This document shows, in pieces, positions 51,796 through 62,894 of a stretch of 64,000 nucleotides of DNA. Below the pieces are notes generated by a model that was not told where the DNA came from, did no database searches, and was given only the letters and a program-made list of their open reading frames with translations. The DNA is from Mesaphorura yosii (Eukaryota > Arthropoda > Collembola > Poduromorpha > Tullbergiidae), in NCBI GenBank assembly GCA_009869945.1, contig WIXG01000090.1:62001-126000 (forward strand), read 5' to 3'. Made by a program: the position numbers and the translations under genes. How positions within the stretch are numbered: the stretch's first letter is position 1; each line of letters begins with the position of its first letter.

Positions 51796-53227
51796 TTAGA
51801 TTTTCTTTACAATTTGTACCACATCCTCATCATTGACAACGTGATCCTTCCCAACCTTCTGCGGTTGGTGTTTGACGCTGGAACCCCAAACCAAGGCGTA
51901 CTTGAATTCCTTTAGAATCGTGCGATGAATTTTATTGCAGAAATCTTCCAGGGAGCGATGGTCAGAGTTTAGCACAACTGGCGAGTTGTAGTCAGGCAGC
52001 TGTCCTTTAGGCTTCGTGTAAATTCTAACTAATTTCAGATACTCCCACATCTTCTCCAGCAAGTCATCGAAATTCCATTTGTGATGCGCAGAAATGGGAA
52101 CAGTGTGTGGAATTTTGTAAATGATGTCCAGCTCCTCAATTGAAATTTGGTCAATCTTATTGAGCAGGTAGATGCACGGAACGTAAATTCGGTTGCCCTC
52201 CACAATGTCAATCAAGTCGTCACTTGTCGCGTCGTACCGCAGAGTAATGTCGGCGTTGTGGATTTTATATTCACTCAGAATTGTACGCACGGTGTCCAAA
52301 TCCAGTTCAGACTGCGGACACTGCAGATTGACAATAAAATGAATGAAAGTCTAAAGCTAGAACCTGAGCCGGTAACTGAAGACAATTCATTCCAATCCTT
52401 ACCGTAACCTGAAGGTTGATTCCGCCTTTGTCCTTTTTTCTAAATACAATGTTTGGCGGCTGCTTGTTCAATCGGAGGCCAAAGCCCTCCAATTCCTTCT
52501 CAATCAGCTTCTTGTGGACCAGCGGTTTCAACACGTCCAGTACGATGAAAATAAGGCTGCATGTTCTTGCGACAGCAATAACTTGGCGACCTCTTCCTTT
52601 CCCGTCCTTTGCACCTTCAATGATTCCTGGCAGATCCAACAGCTGCAAAGAAAGTAAAAGGCCAGTTTTAAAATCTGTGATGCAAAAGGGGCCCATGGCC
52701 GATAATAAGCACATCTTTGTTAAGCCAGCGTTCGTTTATCCCGAACATACCTGAATTTTTGCTCCCTTGTATTTGATGCATCCCGGGACCGTCGTTAATG
52801 TCGTGAACTCGTAAGCAGCCACTTCGGAGTAAACACCAGCCAGATTACTGAGCAGTGTTGACTTACCTACGGACGGAAACCCTGCAAAAACAGCATGAAC
52901 TGATCAGGAGCAGAACTGCATTAGGTGTATGCTGAATTTGGAGATCCTACGCACCAACGAATCCAATTCGTGCGTCACCAGTCTTGGCCACATCGAAGCC
53001 TTCCCCTGCCACGCCGCCACCACCTTTTGGAGTGATCAATTCTCGCCTAAGTTTGGCCAGCCTGGCTTTTAGAAGACCCAAGTGTCCCGCCGTGGCCTTA
53101 TTCTTCTGAGTCCGAGCCATCTAGAAAATTCACAAGAGTACGTATGAAAGCAGTCGAGGATTGTATGAGGCTTCTGTGTACGTACTTCGGCCTCAATTTG
53201 GGCGATTTTTTCCAGAATAGTACTCAT
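51796..53227 (-). CDS. DRG1: Developmentally regulated GTP-binding protein 1
   Basis: Cytosolic Obg-class GTPase that associates with ribosomes and is stabilised by the DFRP1 partner in animals. Exons in transcript order: 53227-53186, 53120-52955, 52881-52751, 52642-52403, 52320-51796. Phases agree and give 367 residues, the usual DRG1 length. An N-terminal helical segment ([20 protein letters not shown]) leads to the G domain: GFPSVGKST (G1), a TT pair in switch [10 protein letters not shown] (G3), NKID (G4) and SAH (G5). The C-terminal TGS-like domain includes [24 protein letters not shown] and [19 protein letters not shown], ending VVQIVKKI. It is very close to the vertebrate protein throughout. 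It converges with MED15 (325 bp between stop codons) and lies head to tail after the Rho-type gene. Confidence 0.97.
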
Positions 53228-53908
53228 TTTGGATAAAGGGTCCAACTGCTATCAAGTCTGGAAGTCGAAATATGCTGTTTTCTGATGTAACACCCGGTTC
53301 TATCCTGGCCAGGCCGTTTTCCGTATGCAGAGAAACTTAAGGAAATATTTTTGGTGACAATCACGCTTTTAATCTTGAATTTCGTCTCATAAATCTATGC
53401 TCATATTTCGCACGGAGAGTTTCCTTGCACAAAGCAAAACAGCGTAACAAACGTACTGCTTCAACAAAGAGTATGGTACCTGGTAACCGTTGGTCTTAAT
53501 TGATCGCACAAAATTAAGAGGTACGCCAAAACGATGACAGTTACTTTACTAGATAAATGAGGACATGGTAACTCGGTGGATTTAATCATTCAGTGCACAT
53601 TTTGCCAAAATATTTTGACGGAATTGTAATGAAGTTCGCTCACTTCTTCGAAGACGTTCGAAATCTGAACATTTTCAGTTTTCTAGTTCTTTTCATGGTT
53701 AATGCCTTGGAAATGATCCATGATGATGATGACTAGTGAGCCGAGTCACTTTGACTGCAATTATCTCATAAGAAATAACATTGGGAAGAAACAGATTTCT
53801 TCCCAGTTTGGAAAGAAAGTTATATATTTTCAAGCTAATCGGCAAATGAGCGAACTTTAATATACAATTTACTAGCGTCCATTAGCTTTGCATATGGCAA
53901 TAAAATCT
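53228..53908. other. Spacer between the Rho-type gene and DRG1
   Basis: About 680 bp containing the DRG1 promoter and 5' UTR and the 3' UTR of the Rho-type gene. No coding exon or clear TATA box was recognised. Confidence 0.4.
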
Positions 53909-54853
53909 TTATAGTATCGCGCACTTTCTACCTCCTTCTAAATCTTCGTCTTGATCCTTCACTCCGAATTTAGCGAAACTTGCAGCACGGGTCGCTTCTT
54001 CGAAAACTTGATCTACGCACTCCCGGGTCTTGGCTGAACAGTGGAGGAAATGGCTAGCTTTGATTCTCGTGGCCATCTCTGCTCCTTCGGGCTTGGAGAT
54101 TATATGGTGTCCACTTTGCTCCGCCGCAAAGTCACTTTTCGTGCCTGGTGAATCCAGAAACCTTACATGAACCGAGCCCTCACATGCAATAAAAACAGGA
54201 CGTGATTACTCTTACCGACTAAGATCATCGCTGCATTCGGGCAGTACTCTCTAAGCTCAGGAATCCATTCCGTTTCAACGTTCTCAAACGAAGCCCGGCT
54301 GTCAACGGCATAGCACACGATAAAACAGTCAGTCTGAAAGCACAGTGCAATTCATTCAACTTTGCATTGATGTTTCATACGCGCTCCTAAATATGGTCGG
54401 CGGGCATACCCGATGATAGGCCACGCTTCGTAATTTGTCCAAGCGATTGTCGTTCTGAACTGAAATAAAGAAAAAACGGAATATCTGCAAATAATCTGAA
54501 GAGGGGTTAGTCAGCAAATGGGTCCATAAAATTCGGATTTCTCCTTACTCGCGACACAGTCCCACAAAGAAATATGAAAAGTGTGTCCATCGACTGTCAC
54601 TGGCTCGATATGATGAGGATAGCTGTGCATTTTAGGAATTAACAACAAAATACCTCAATGACAAAGTCAGTCGACAATAACGGCGGCAGTGCATGCCGCA
54701 CGTAGCTTACATGCTGGGCGCGAAGTGCCGTGAAGAGATTCGGTGAGTGAAACTGTAGAGGAGACTCGTTTTACCCACGCCGAGGTCTCCGACTACACAC
54801 AATTTAAGTTCAAGGAGCTCCGAGCCGGGCGGCATATTTTTGTGCTTGCCCAT
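53909..54853 (-). CDS. Divergent Rho-family small GTPase
   Basis: Membrane-anchored signalling GTPase of the Rho family. Exons in transcript order: 54853-54711, 54622-54549, 54459-54410, 54333-54216, 54144-53909; phases agree, 206 residues. The P-loop reads GDLGVGKTS where Rho/Rac/Cdc42 have GDGAVGKT, so the Gly12 equivalent is Leu. Switch I has FAPSIY for the usual IPTVF. Switch II reads WDCVAIQNDNRL in place of WDTAGQEDYDRL: the invariant Gly60 is Ala and catalytic Gln61 is Ile. G4 (VGTKSD) and G5 (CSAKT) are intact, so nucleotide binding is likely. The Rho insert helix is shorter than usual. The end GGRKCAIL is a CAAX box; a final Leu predicts geranylgeranylation. Family logic suggests weak or absent GTP hydrolysis, as in Rnd-type atypical Rho proteins. 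No named orthologue was assigned. Confidence 0.88.
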
Positions 54854-56740
54854 GTCTGTCTGTTTCCGTGTCGTTTGCCCCTAGCTGGCAGGATGTTGAC
54901 GCTGCTGCTGCGGAGTTGTTGAACAAGCGAACACAGATTGACAACAAACTACGAATTTTTTGTCTTTTCTCTGTCTCATGACATTAAAATAGAAAACAAC
55001 AAAAGGGGATATGATAAAAATAAAGCAGCGCTGGTATTGGTACGCGGAAGAAAGTGAAGTACCTGTTAATAAATTCCAGCTCTTATGCCGTTTGAGTCTC
55101 AATACTACTCCTCTGTACAACCAAACCATAAACGTTACAAAGCCAATGCCAGTGTGCAAATGTTGGGAATAATTGATTAAGAATTTTAAGAAAGGAAGAA
55201 GTTGTCAACAAGCAAAAAAAGTTGATAGCAGTCGAAATTCACAGAAACGTCAAGTCCAAAACCCATCAGTGCAACAGAAGCTATAAATTGAATAAACTGA
55301 AGCTATGTTAGCTAATTTTATGCACAACAGAAGCAAATGACTGATGAAAAATTTTATTCTGACTTTGGTTACACGATGTCGAATGATTTCAAGGCCGACG
55401 AAGTGATAAACGGTGACATGGTGCTCAGTCAAGTCACAATTAATGCGAAACTGTTTGCACGTTCTCGTTTACCTGGCGAAACTAAGGTCTTACGTCTTTT
55501 TCCACAACGCCTTTTGCCGGATTTTTTCCCACAATGACCGGAATCCACAATGTTCCTTTGCCACAACCGATGGGCAATCACTTTGCTAACTTCCTAAGTT
55601 AAAGCATGTATAACAAATTATACGACCTTGCTAATGCTAACTTCGCTAACGTTTATGAGCAAAATTCGTAAATATATTGGTTGAACAAAGCAACCACGCA
55701 AACAAGGCGAGCGCCGCGATGTGCTCATCCGAAATCAGGCCATAGGCGGACCCGGATAATGGGACTGGCGAAGCTAGAGCATAGCACCTAACGGAGCCTT
55801 ATTTGACCCCTTGACAACATAAACACCAATTATACAGATCGCCAGACATACGCAGTGCTACTGGTGGGAGAAAGAGGAAATGCTTCGTATTAGAAGCACT
55901 GTTTGCTTGGAAGTAGATTAGAGTCGGCTTTCAAACTAGGATTCGGAATCCGCATGGCCGAATTACCTCACAATGGTCTCAGGCCAAACCCGACCCGTCG
56001 CTAAAGTAAAATGGAGTCATATGTGAGATGAGACTCTAGTTATATCTTTATAATCAAAGCCAAGGTACAAGGTACGAAGCCAAGCTCATAGGGCGGGCTT
56101 TTCATTGCATGATAGTACACATTCCAAGTCTTGCGAGAGGATTGAGCAGCATACTCCGGAATTCGAGGAAATTGGAAACAGGGAACTCATTTTTCGGCGT
56201 CTTTACATAAGCAAATAGGTGAGTTAATCAAGCCAGCTTATTTGATAATTTAGAACGCCTATTGCTCAGCCATTTCAATGTAGTTCATTTACTCGAGACA
56301 AAAACCGAGTTACCATCACTTGACCACTTAGATAGTAACCATAACTTTCAGTAACTAGCATAACTGCAGTGACTTGACTCGAAAAAATTGTAGAATACCA
56401 TCTGCTCAAGTGAAAATATGTCTGCGAACATTTCGTTAAAATTTCACAATAACTGTTTTTATCTTTGCTTGTCCTCGATCCATATTATCATTCATGAGAT
56501 TCTTCTTTAGGTATTACCAGAAAAAGCTTCTACAAACTTCAAAGTACGCAGAACCCTTTATCCTTAGGTAACAGCTCATGGCGTACACTATAGGTAGTTC
56601 TGAAGATTACTGCCCAGTTTTGGCTTAATGCTTATGAGCTGTTGAAAGGTAAAATTTCTCAACCATCAGTTTACCTAAGTAGGCTTCAATTAATCAATCG
56701 TTTATTACAGTGTCAACTAGAGGACAATAAATTTGTTGAT
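54854..56740. other. Intergenic region upstream of the Rho-type gene
   Basis: Contains the promoter side of the Rho-type gene. ORFs at 54881-55159 (minus) and 55337-55537 (plus) have no recognisable similarity or splice context and are probably chance. No RNA gene was seen. Confidence 0.4.
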
Positions 56741-57660
56741 TTAACTTGAGGAATACTTTTGAGACATAGTGTCCAAAACTTGATATTTAACGGAAACGGA
56801 ATAAAATACAAATTCAGTGTCACGTTTACCATTTATCGGTTGTCCTAACAATCGTTTAATTTTATTTAACCCCATCTCCATGTTTTTAAGTCCTTCCGGC
56901 AATTCATTCCATAGTTTACTTGATCTGTATTTCAAGGAATCGGAGGTTTGCTTGGAACTATATGAACTAACTCCTAACGTGTTCACAAGTTGGAGTGTCT
57001 AGCTCTATCTTTGACAGCAAATAATTTCTTAAGATCCTTAACCGCGAGCAGGTTAACTAGATCTTAAAAGCACTAACATTAGTGTAAAAGTCGAATCTTT
57101 CCTCACATGTTAGCACATAGCACAATTCGTACAACAGGTAAAGGTCTTCTTTAGCCTGTTTGGAGATAAATAATTACAACCTATCTATCTTCTCTTGGAT
57201 CGGTGTTAGAAATACTTGGTAAACTCCCCATATTGACAAACAGTAATCTACTTCAGAGCAAACAGAAGCAGTTCAACATTCCATCGTTAATCAGCCTTCG
57301 AATTTTACCTTAATACATAAACTACTTCTGACACCTCTTACTTAAAGACTCGTGCATCTGCCTTGGAATTAACGTTTCACCTAATGCTACTCATAATAAG
57401 TATTTAAATATTTTAACTGGTTCCACAGCCTCAGAATTACAGTCTAATCGATAGAATTAATGCGTACCAGAAGTATCATTTAGTTTGTGGAGCTTCATAA
57501 GCTTAGTTTTAGCTGCATTTACTAATAGACCCTGACGTAAGTAACCACTTGAACAAACTATTCATTATTTCTTGAAGTGTCTCGATATTGGGAGTTAAAA
57601 TTACCAGATAATCAGCGGAAAGTAAAAGTAGCAGTTCAGACATTCGAATGAATGGCTAAG
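56741..57660 (-). mobile_element. Decayed non-LTR retrotransposon, 3' part of reverse transcriptase
   Basis: On the minus strand, frames broken by shifts and stops follow the order expected for the end of a LINE-type reverse transcriptase. Near 57640-57580 a segment reads SADYLVIL, the place of the catalytic FADD box, followed by a helix (ETLQEIMNSLFKW). Near 57535-57480, GLLVNAAKTKLMKL matches the next conserved block. Near 57430, VKIFKYLL resembles the FKYLG motif. Near 57250, DYCLSIWG follows. An open frame at 56986-56741 carries YRSSKLWNELPEGLKNME, the typical C-terminal WNxLP segment. The second catalytic Asp is Tyr and several stops occur, so the copy is dead. The 5' part, endonuclease and clade were not identified. 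Confidence 0.65.
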
Positions 57661-59258
57661 ACGGTTAGGCTTTGCAAATTAAACTGAACGCATATCCGAA
57701 CATAACCGTTAGTTGATGTTTTTGCTTCATTTGACACATCTGACCTTGTCTTAAATGTTTACCGAGATAAATGATCTAGTTTGCGGCCAACTGAGTTAGT
57801 GGTTTGGATACTATCTAATTAGACATATGTTCAAGCGGGGTATTGGTATGAAAGTTTCATTTCCAAAATAATCACTGCAAATCAATAATCATAGACAGCG
57901 TTTTGCTAAGGGCATGGTCAAGTGGGTTAGTGTTCTACATTATATGTTAGCCACCTGACTGTGTCTACCATAAACTGGTCGCGTCATCATACATGTCAGG
58001 CTACAACCTACAAGAAAGTTCAAACTTAAATGGACCAATACGATATTCAGGGTGTCTTCCAGGTATGTGTTGCCCGACGTTAGCGTTGGTAGTGTGTATA
58101 TCGTTCAAAATCATTTTGGTTTTGAAAACGTGTTCGGCTTTACTGGAGATGTATTCGAATGTTCATCAATTGTAATGGAGAGTGTTTTCATGCATGCACA
58201 ACGGTTTTGAATTCTTTTAAATTCTATTAAATTAGCAAATTGTCCATTCTTCTTTCACAGTCGTTTCGTCGTCTATGTGCTTCGTTTTCATAGAAATTTG
58301 TTCAATACTAGCGTGGTAAGTCCGATATGAAGTTTCTTTCAGGAAAAGAATTGGGTACCATTCCTTTATGAAGTTAGCTTATGTAAGTTGTGTTGTGAGT
58401 ATTTTGGGGTCATGGAAAACTCTTGAGCCCTGCCCTGAACTCGATGCATCGTGTAATTATGAAATTAGCATGTTGCTTGTAGGTTTTCATTTGGGGTGCC
58501 TATAGTGAGACGAAATTCCCGTTAAAACGACAAATAATTCAAATTTAACTTTAGAAAGGGGAACTGTAAAACAAGCGCAATAATAAGAGATGAACAAAAC
58601 GAACACCTTGCGCCTCGCTTTTTCAGGCAGTAATACTTATAATAATGGGCGTAAGAAAAGGTATACTACTTATAGGCTTGCCCGGCCTAGTGCCTGCCCT
58701 TGACTACGAAACGTTTGCAACGCCCACTGTTGCCGTAGACCGTTATAAAATCCTACGACGCACATCTCGCCACTAGGGGGCCGGAATTGCGTCTTGTACT
58801 GTGTAAATGCAAACCGCCCCTATTACCTATAAATAAGAATATCAGAAAAAGGTTCACACAGAGCAGAATCTTTCACAAGCGATTAGAGGCTGTAGCACAG
58901 AATTACGGTTTGTACGTACTAGGCGAAAGGAGGTAATGCCAAATCGTAAAACTTTCTGAGTTCGTAAAACGTCTCTCACTCCCATTTGTGTTTGCACTTC
59001 AATTGCTGCCATTTGATTTTGATTTAATCTTGTTACATCGTTCCTCATTTGTAATGTTCATTGATTAGTTAATTAGTGTACCGTGGGAAGCAAACCACAG
59101 TGATTAACTCAAACATTTGTGATCATTTGTCAATTAAATTGTTGACTACGGTCAGTACGGTGACTAAGGTAAGTATCAAATGTTTACTTTTATAATCCAT
59201 AGAAGCAAACAAAAGGAATCATTTAACGCGGCCATCAGGCGATTAAAAAGTTAAACTT
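57661..59258. other. Intergenic region, no gene seen
   Basis: A+T-rich with no supported exon. It may include further decayed pieces of the retroelement on its left, but I could not recognise endonuclease or upstream reverse-transcriptase motifs. A slightly G+C-richer patch at 58600-58800 has no coding signal. Confidence 0.35.
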
Positions 59259-59970
59259 GAGATGGGAAATTCCTTTATGAAAACCTCTTTGCGCCAAAAC
59301 TATCTCCTCCCGCAATACTGATCAGAATTGAGTGGGGTTCATTTTGTTGGACTCCCAGATACTTGAGCCAAAAATTATGTCGCTTACTTTTCCCGAAAAC
59401 CTTGAATTGCTACAGATTTTCAAACATTTTTTCACGCATTTTTTGGTTTGTTGATCTGTCAGCTTTCCCAGTTGCGTTTTTAGGGGAAAGCAAGCAACAT
59501 AACTTGTGGTCCAGATATCTGGAAATCCAAAAAACTCAATTCTGAGGTATATTGAAGGAGTAGGTGCTTTTGGCGCAAAGTGGTTCCTTGTGAACTTCTT
59601 ACTCCACTTTGTCCGTGTCACTGGCGCTGTAACTAAGCTTATCTGGTGGAAGAGCCCCTATCAAACACGCTACCTGACGCCTGCCTTAATGGTGATAACG
59701 TTAGTCAAGGGAATTATATTACATGACATAGAGTACTAATATCTAAGCATTTCCTTCATATGAAGACAGTTGTTAACCATGTGCCGATGCTTGATTTATA
59801 ATGCACCGAATTAAAGATCTAGTAAAAACATGGAAACCCAAAATTGGAGATGGGAAATTCCTTTATAGAACCATTTTGCGCAAAAAACTACGTCCTTCCT
59901 CAATATTGGTCAGAATCGCTTGAGGTTGAATTTGTTGTACTGCCAGTATCTGGGTCACATAATATTGTCA
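59259..59970. repeat. Three-copy interspersed repeat, partly a foldback
   Basis: Copy A (59259-59397, plus) and copy C (59847-59970, plus) are direct repeats beginning GAGATGGGAAATTCCTTTAT and continuing with similar sequence through TTGCGCCAAAA and TCAGAAT motifs. Copy B (about 59481-59591) is the same unit inverted, so A and B can fold into a hairpin with arms of about 110 bp and a loop of about 80 bp. Copies have diverged, with many substitutions and small indels. No intact ORF or known element was recognised. It may be a small transposon family or an internally rearranged one. Confidence 0.55.
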
Positions 59971-60130
59971 CTTTCCTCGAGAACTTTCACTAGGAATTGG
60001 CACATTTTATCAAGAAAATTTTATAGTCAAGGAAATTTCAAGGTCAGGAGGAAGTCAAGGTTTCTAATTGTGTTTCTCTGTTTTTATCCTACAGAGTTCG
60101 ACTACCAGCGGATTCTAGCAGGTTAAAAGC

Positions 60131-61701
60131 ATGAAGAAAAGTGCTGTAGGAGATGATGGGGAGGTAAACATCTAAACTTCCAATCCAAAGTTGAGTTTCT
60201 CATGCAGCCTGTGCTGGATATTGAAGGCATTGCTTATCATCTCCGTAGATTCCTTCCACATCTGGAAGCGCAAAGAAGGGGAGAATCTGTTATTCACGCA
60301 CCCATTCAGATGAGGCATCAGATGTACACAAGAAACCAAAACCGAAACTAAAGTTAAAGAGAGCGATGGTGGTGATTCCCGATCTGCGCGATGTGCTGAT
60401 CAAACAAGCACAAGTTCAAGCGACCATACCACCAGGGAGCCGTAAAAGAATTCCCTTCCAGGGGGTTAACTCTTTATCACGAAGAGATAAACCCGAGATT
60501 CAAAAGAGGCGAAATTTGATCAGACTGTGTAAGACTGGGTCCACTTCCCCACCGAATGTGGTTGAGGCAAACGTCAAGAGGTCATTCGTTGACAGCGGTC
60601 CATCGACGAGTAATTGGAACAATGGACATAGCAGATCCAGAGCGCTCCGCCGCCGCCAAGACTTCTCACGGGGAAGCCGAGATGAGAGTGTGGAATCGGA
60701 ATCATCAAAGGACGTTGCTTTTTGTAAGCATTGCAACAAAATGTTCAACGTTTTAGATTTCGCTCTGGTATGTCAATCTTCCATATGACTGCGCTGAAGG
60801 TAACTAGCCACTCGCCACTAACCAATGATGTTTCCATATTATAACTTGCAGGAGCATGAGTTGTATTGTTCCAAGAATCCGATTGTCATGCTTCAGAGGG
60901 TTGGTGACCTTCGAGATAATGCCGACGAGAAGGTGAGCATTCTACCCCTATTACACTAAATCGATAGAACGAAGAATGCAATCAGAATCGAAATTAAAGG
61001 TCAACTTTTTGAAAACGCTGAAATTGAAACCGACGCCTGAAGTTGAAAGTACACAACCCAGTTCAAGTGAAACTACCATTGTTGGATCACAAGATGCTCG
61101 GGGAGGGAGAATTCAGAGGGCCAAAGTCGTCAAGCAATTCAAAACTTACCCTGTTCCATTGTCAAGCATTCGTGGACAAAAGATCATTGCTGAGTCTGGC
61201 TTGGTTTGGCATGATCATAGTACTGCCCCTCCACTGATGCTCGATGATCATTGCACTTCAATCAAGACACGTCCTCGCTCTACTTGGCCGAGTACGTTCT
61301 CCAGGAACAAAAAATTTAAAGGCGAGACTTATGCGCACCAAGCAAGCTTCAGTAAGCAGCAAAGAGTTCTCAGAAACTCAGAACTCGTCGTTGGTAAGTG
61401 AAGAAGTAAACATTTAAAACTGGAATCTTATCAGCGTACAGCGAGCGGAATTATAGCTGCATCTAATTGGTGTGTAGGCTTGTCACACAAGTCATGGAAA
61501 GACTTCAACAAGTGCAAACAGGCACAAGTCGATGTAGTTCGTCTTTCAAGTGCTGAAATTGCGAAGTACGTGAAACGTCCGAGAGGAATTGGCAGCAAGA
61601 TTAAATGTCGAAAGATGAACATTCAAGTTGATGACCTGACCAAACAAGATTGGTTTCTTGAGCGTTTCCCGTTCTTCAAGAAGTATAACGAGAACAAGTA
61701 A
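60131..61701 (+). CDS. Basic protein with one C2HC zinc finger, function unknown
   Basis: I do not recognise a named family. Five exons are proposed: 60131-60163, 60249-60767, 60852-60932, 61000-61393, 61478-61701; phases agree and give 416 residues. The N-terminal part is rich in Lys, Arg and Ser (KKPKPKLKLKR near residue 45 looks like a nuclear localisation signal). A finger at Cys170, Cys173, His186, Cys190 (C-X2-C-X12-H-X3-C) resembles ZC2HC-type fingers and is split by an intron just before the His. The C-terminal half is basic, and ends with a better-ordered segment (AEIAKYVKRPRGIG, then DWFLERFPFFKKY). The exon 4 acceptor (attaaag at 60999) lacks a pyrimidine tract and is the weakest junction. 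The short first exon is also tentative. A nuclear or nucleic-acid role is inference from composition. Confidence 0.7.
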
Positions 61702-62894
61702 ACTTTTCATTCTTTCCATACAAAAGGTTTATAATTTAAGATAGCATGCCTTTCCGTTATTATCTTCTCAATTTCCTGTTCTCCCTCCATGTAACATACT
61801 CGAACTCCTTATGAGTAATCTCGTTTCTTTGTTAAGTAGAGGCATATGAACTATCAACTCAACTATTTTCGCTATACTTTAAAACCAAGGTTGTATAATG
61901 TAAGTCTCCACAAAAATTAAATGTTTTGTAAGCATATAAATTGATTAAAACTGGTTGCTCCACAAAACGCTGAAGTGTATTTTAATATGACAAGCTCAAA
62001 GCTGGCGAAACACAAGTCCATACCACCCGCGTTAACGCAAATCCTCCGTTTAGTATCTATGCAAAGTAAAGACGAGGTTGACGACTTCACCTGAGTATCT
62101 TTTCGAATGGAAGTCTGCAGCAAGTTCCTTAAGGACCATACATTGACCATGGATTTTAATTACAGATGAGATCCTGAGTTACTGTTCAAACATTATCACT
62201 GGAATCAAGTTCACGTGCATAGAGACCAAAGGACAAGCTTTCCATGAGTTCCATGAATGAGTTCCATAATTGCACTCATCAACATTTTCAACACCCGATA
62301 TTTTATTTCACGAAATTCGATTCACGTATTCACTTAAGTAAAATCATCAAACCGTGCAGGTTTGGCTGCTGATTAACTAAAGAGTGTTAACCCAATGTAA
62401 TAAATACGCAGATCATCAAGTCTTATCCATTTCCACCTTATCCTATTCAAGTCCTGGGTGGGTGGGATGTACGAAAAAGTTGAAATTCGTTGACACTGCA
62501 CTGACCTCAGGCAGTTCACATTAAAGTAAAAGTCATAGTGCCTGTGCGACACTGGCGTCAGTGCCAGTGGCTGCTGCCACAACCGTCACTGATCTTCATT
62601 AATTCAATTAATCACGCGGTGTCAATTGACACATAGGCGACGAGTGACGACGAAAGTCACAGGACTGAGATACGATTCATCGCCGCGTCAGCTCATTCCA
62701 AACGAATTACACTTAACACAAGTCGAAATGCATTAAACTTATAAAGATTATAACTCTTGGTCGAAAAGTAGTATACGAATTACTGAACAGCCTGCCAGAA
62801 GGCAACGTTTTAGGACACAACACGCTCAAACACTGGAATTTTTTCGCAATCCTTGAACTGACGCGTTGCGTTGCGGCTTTCTTTGCATCTTTAC
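61702..62894. other. Convergent intergenic region between the C2HC gene and ARIH2
   Basis: Holds the 3' UTRs of two converging genes. AATAAA on the plus strand near 62398 and on the minus strand near 62305-62310 are possible polyadenylation signals, both several hundred bp from the stop codons. No coding exon was seen. Confidence 0.35.
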
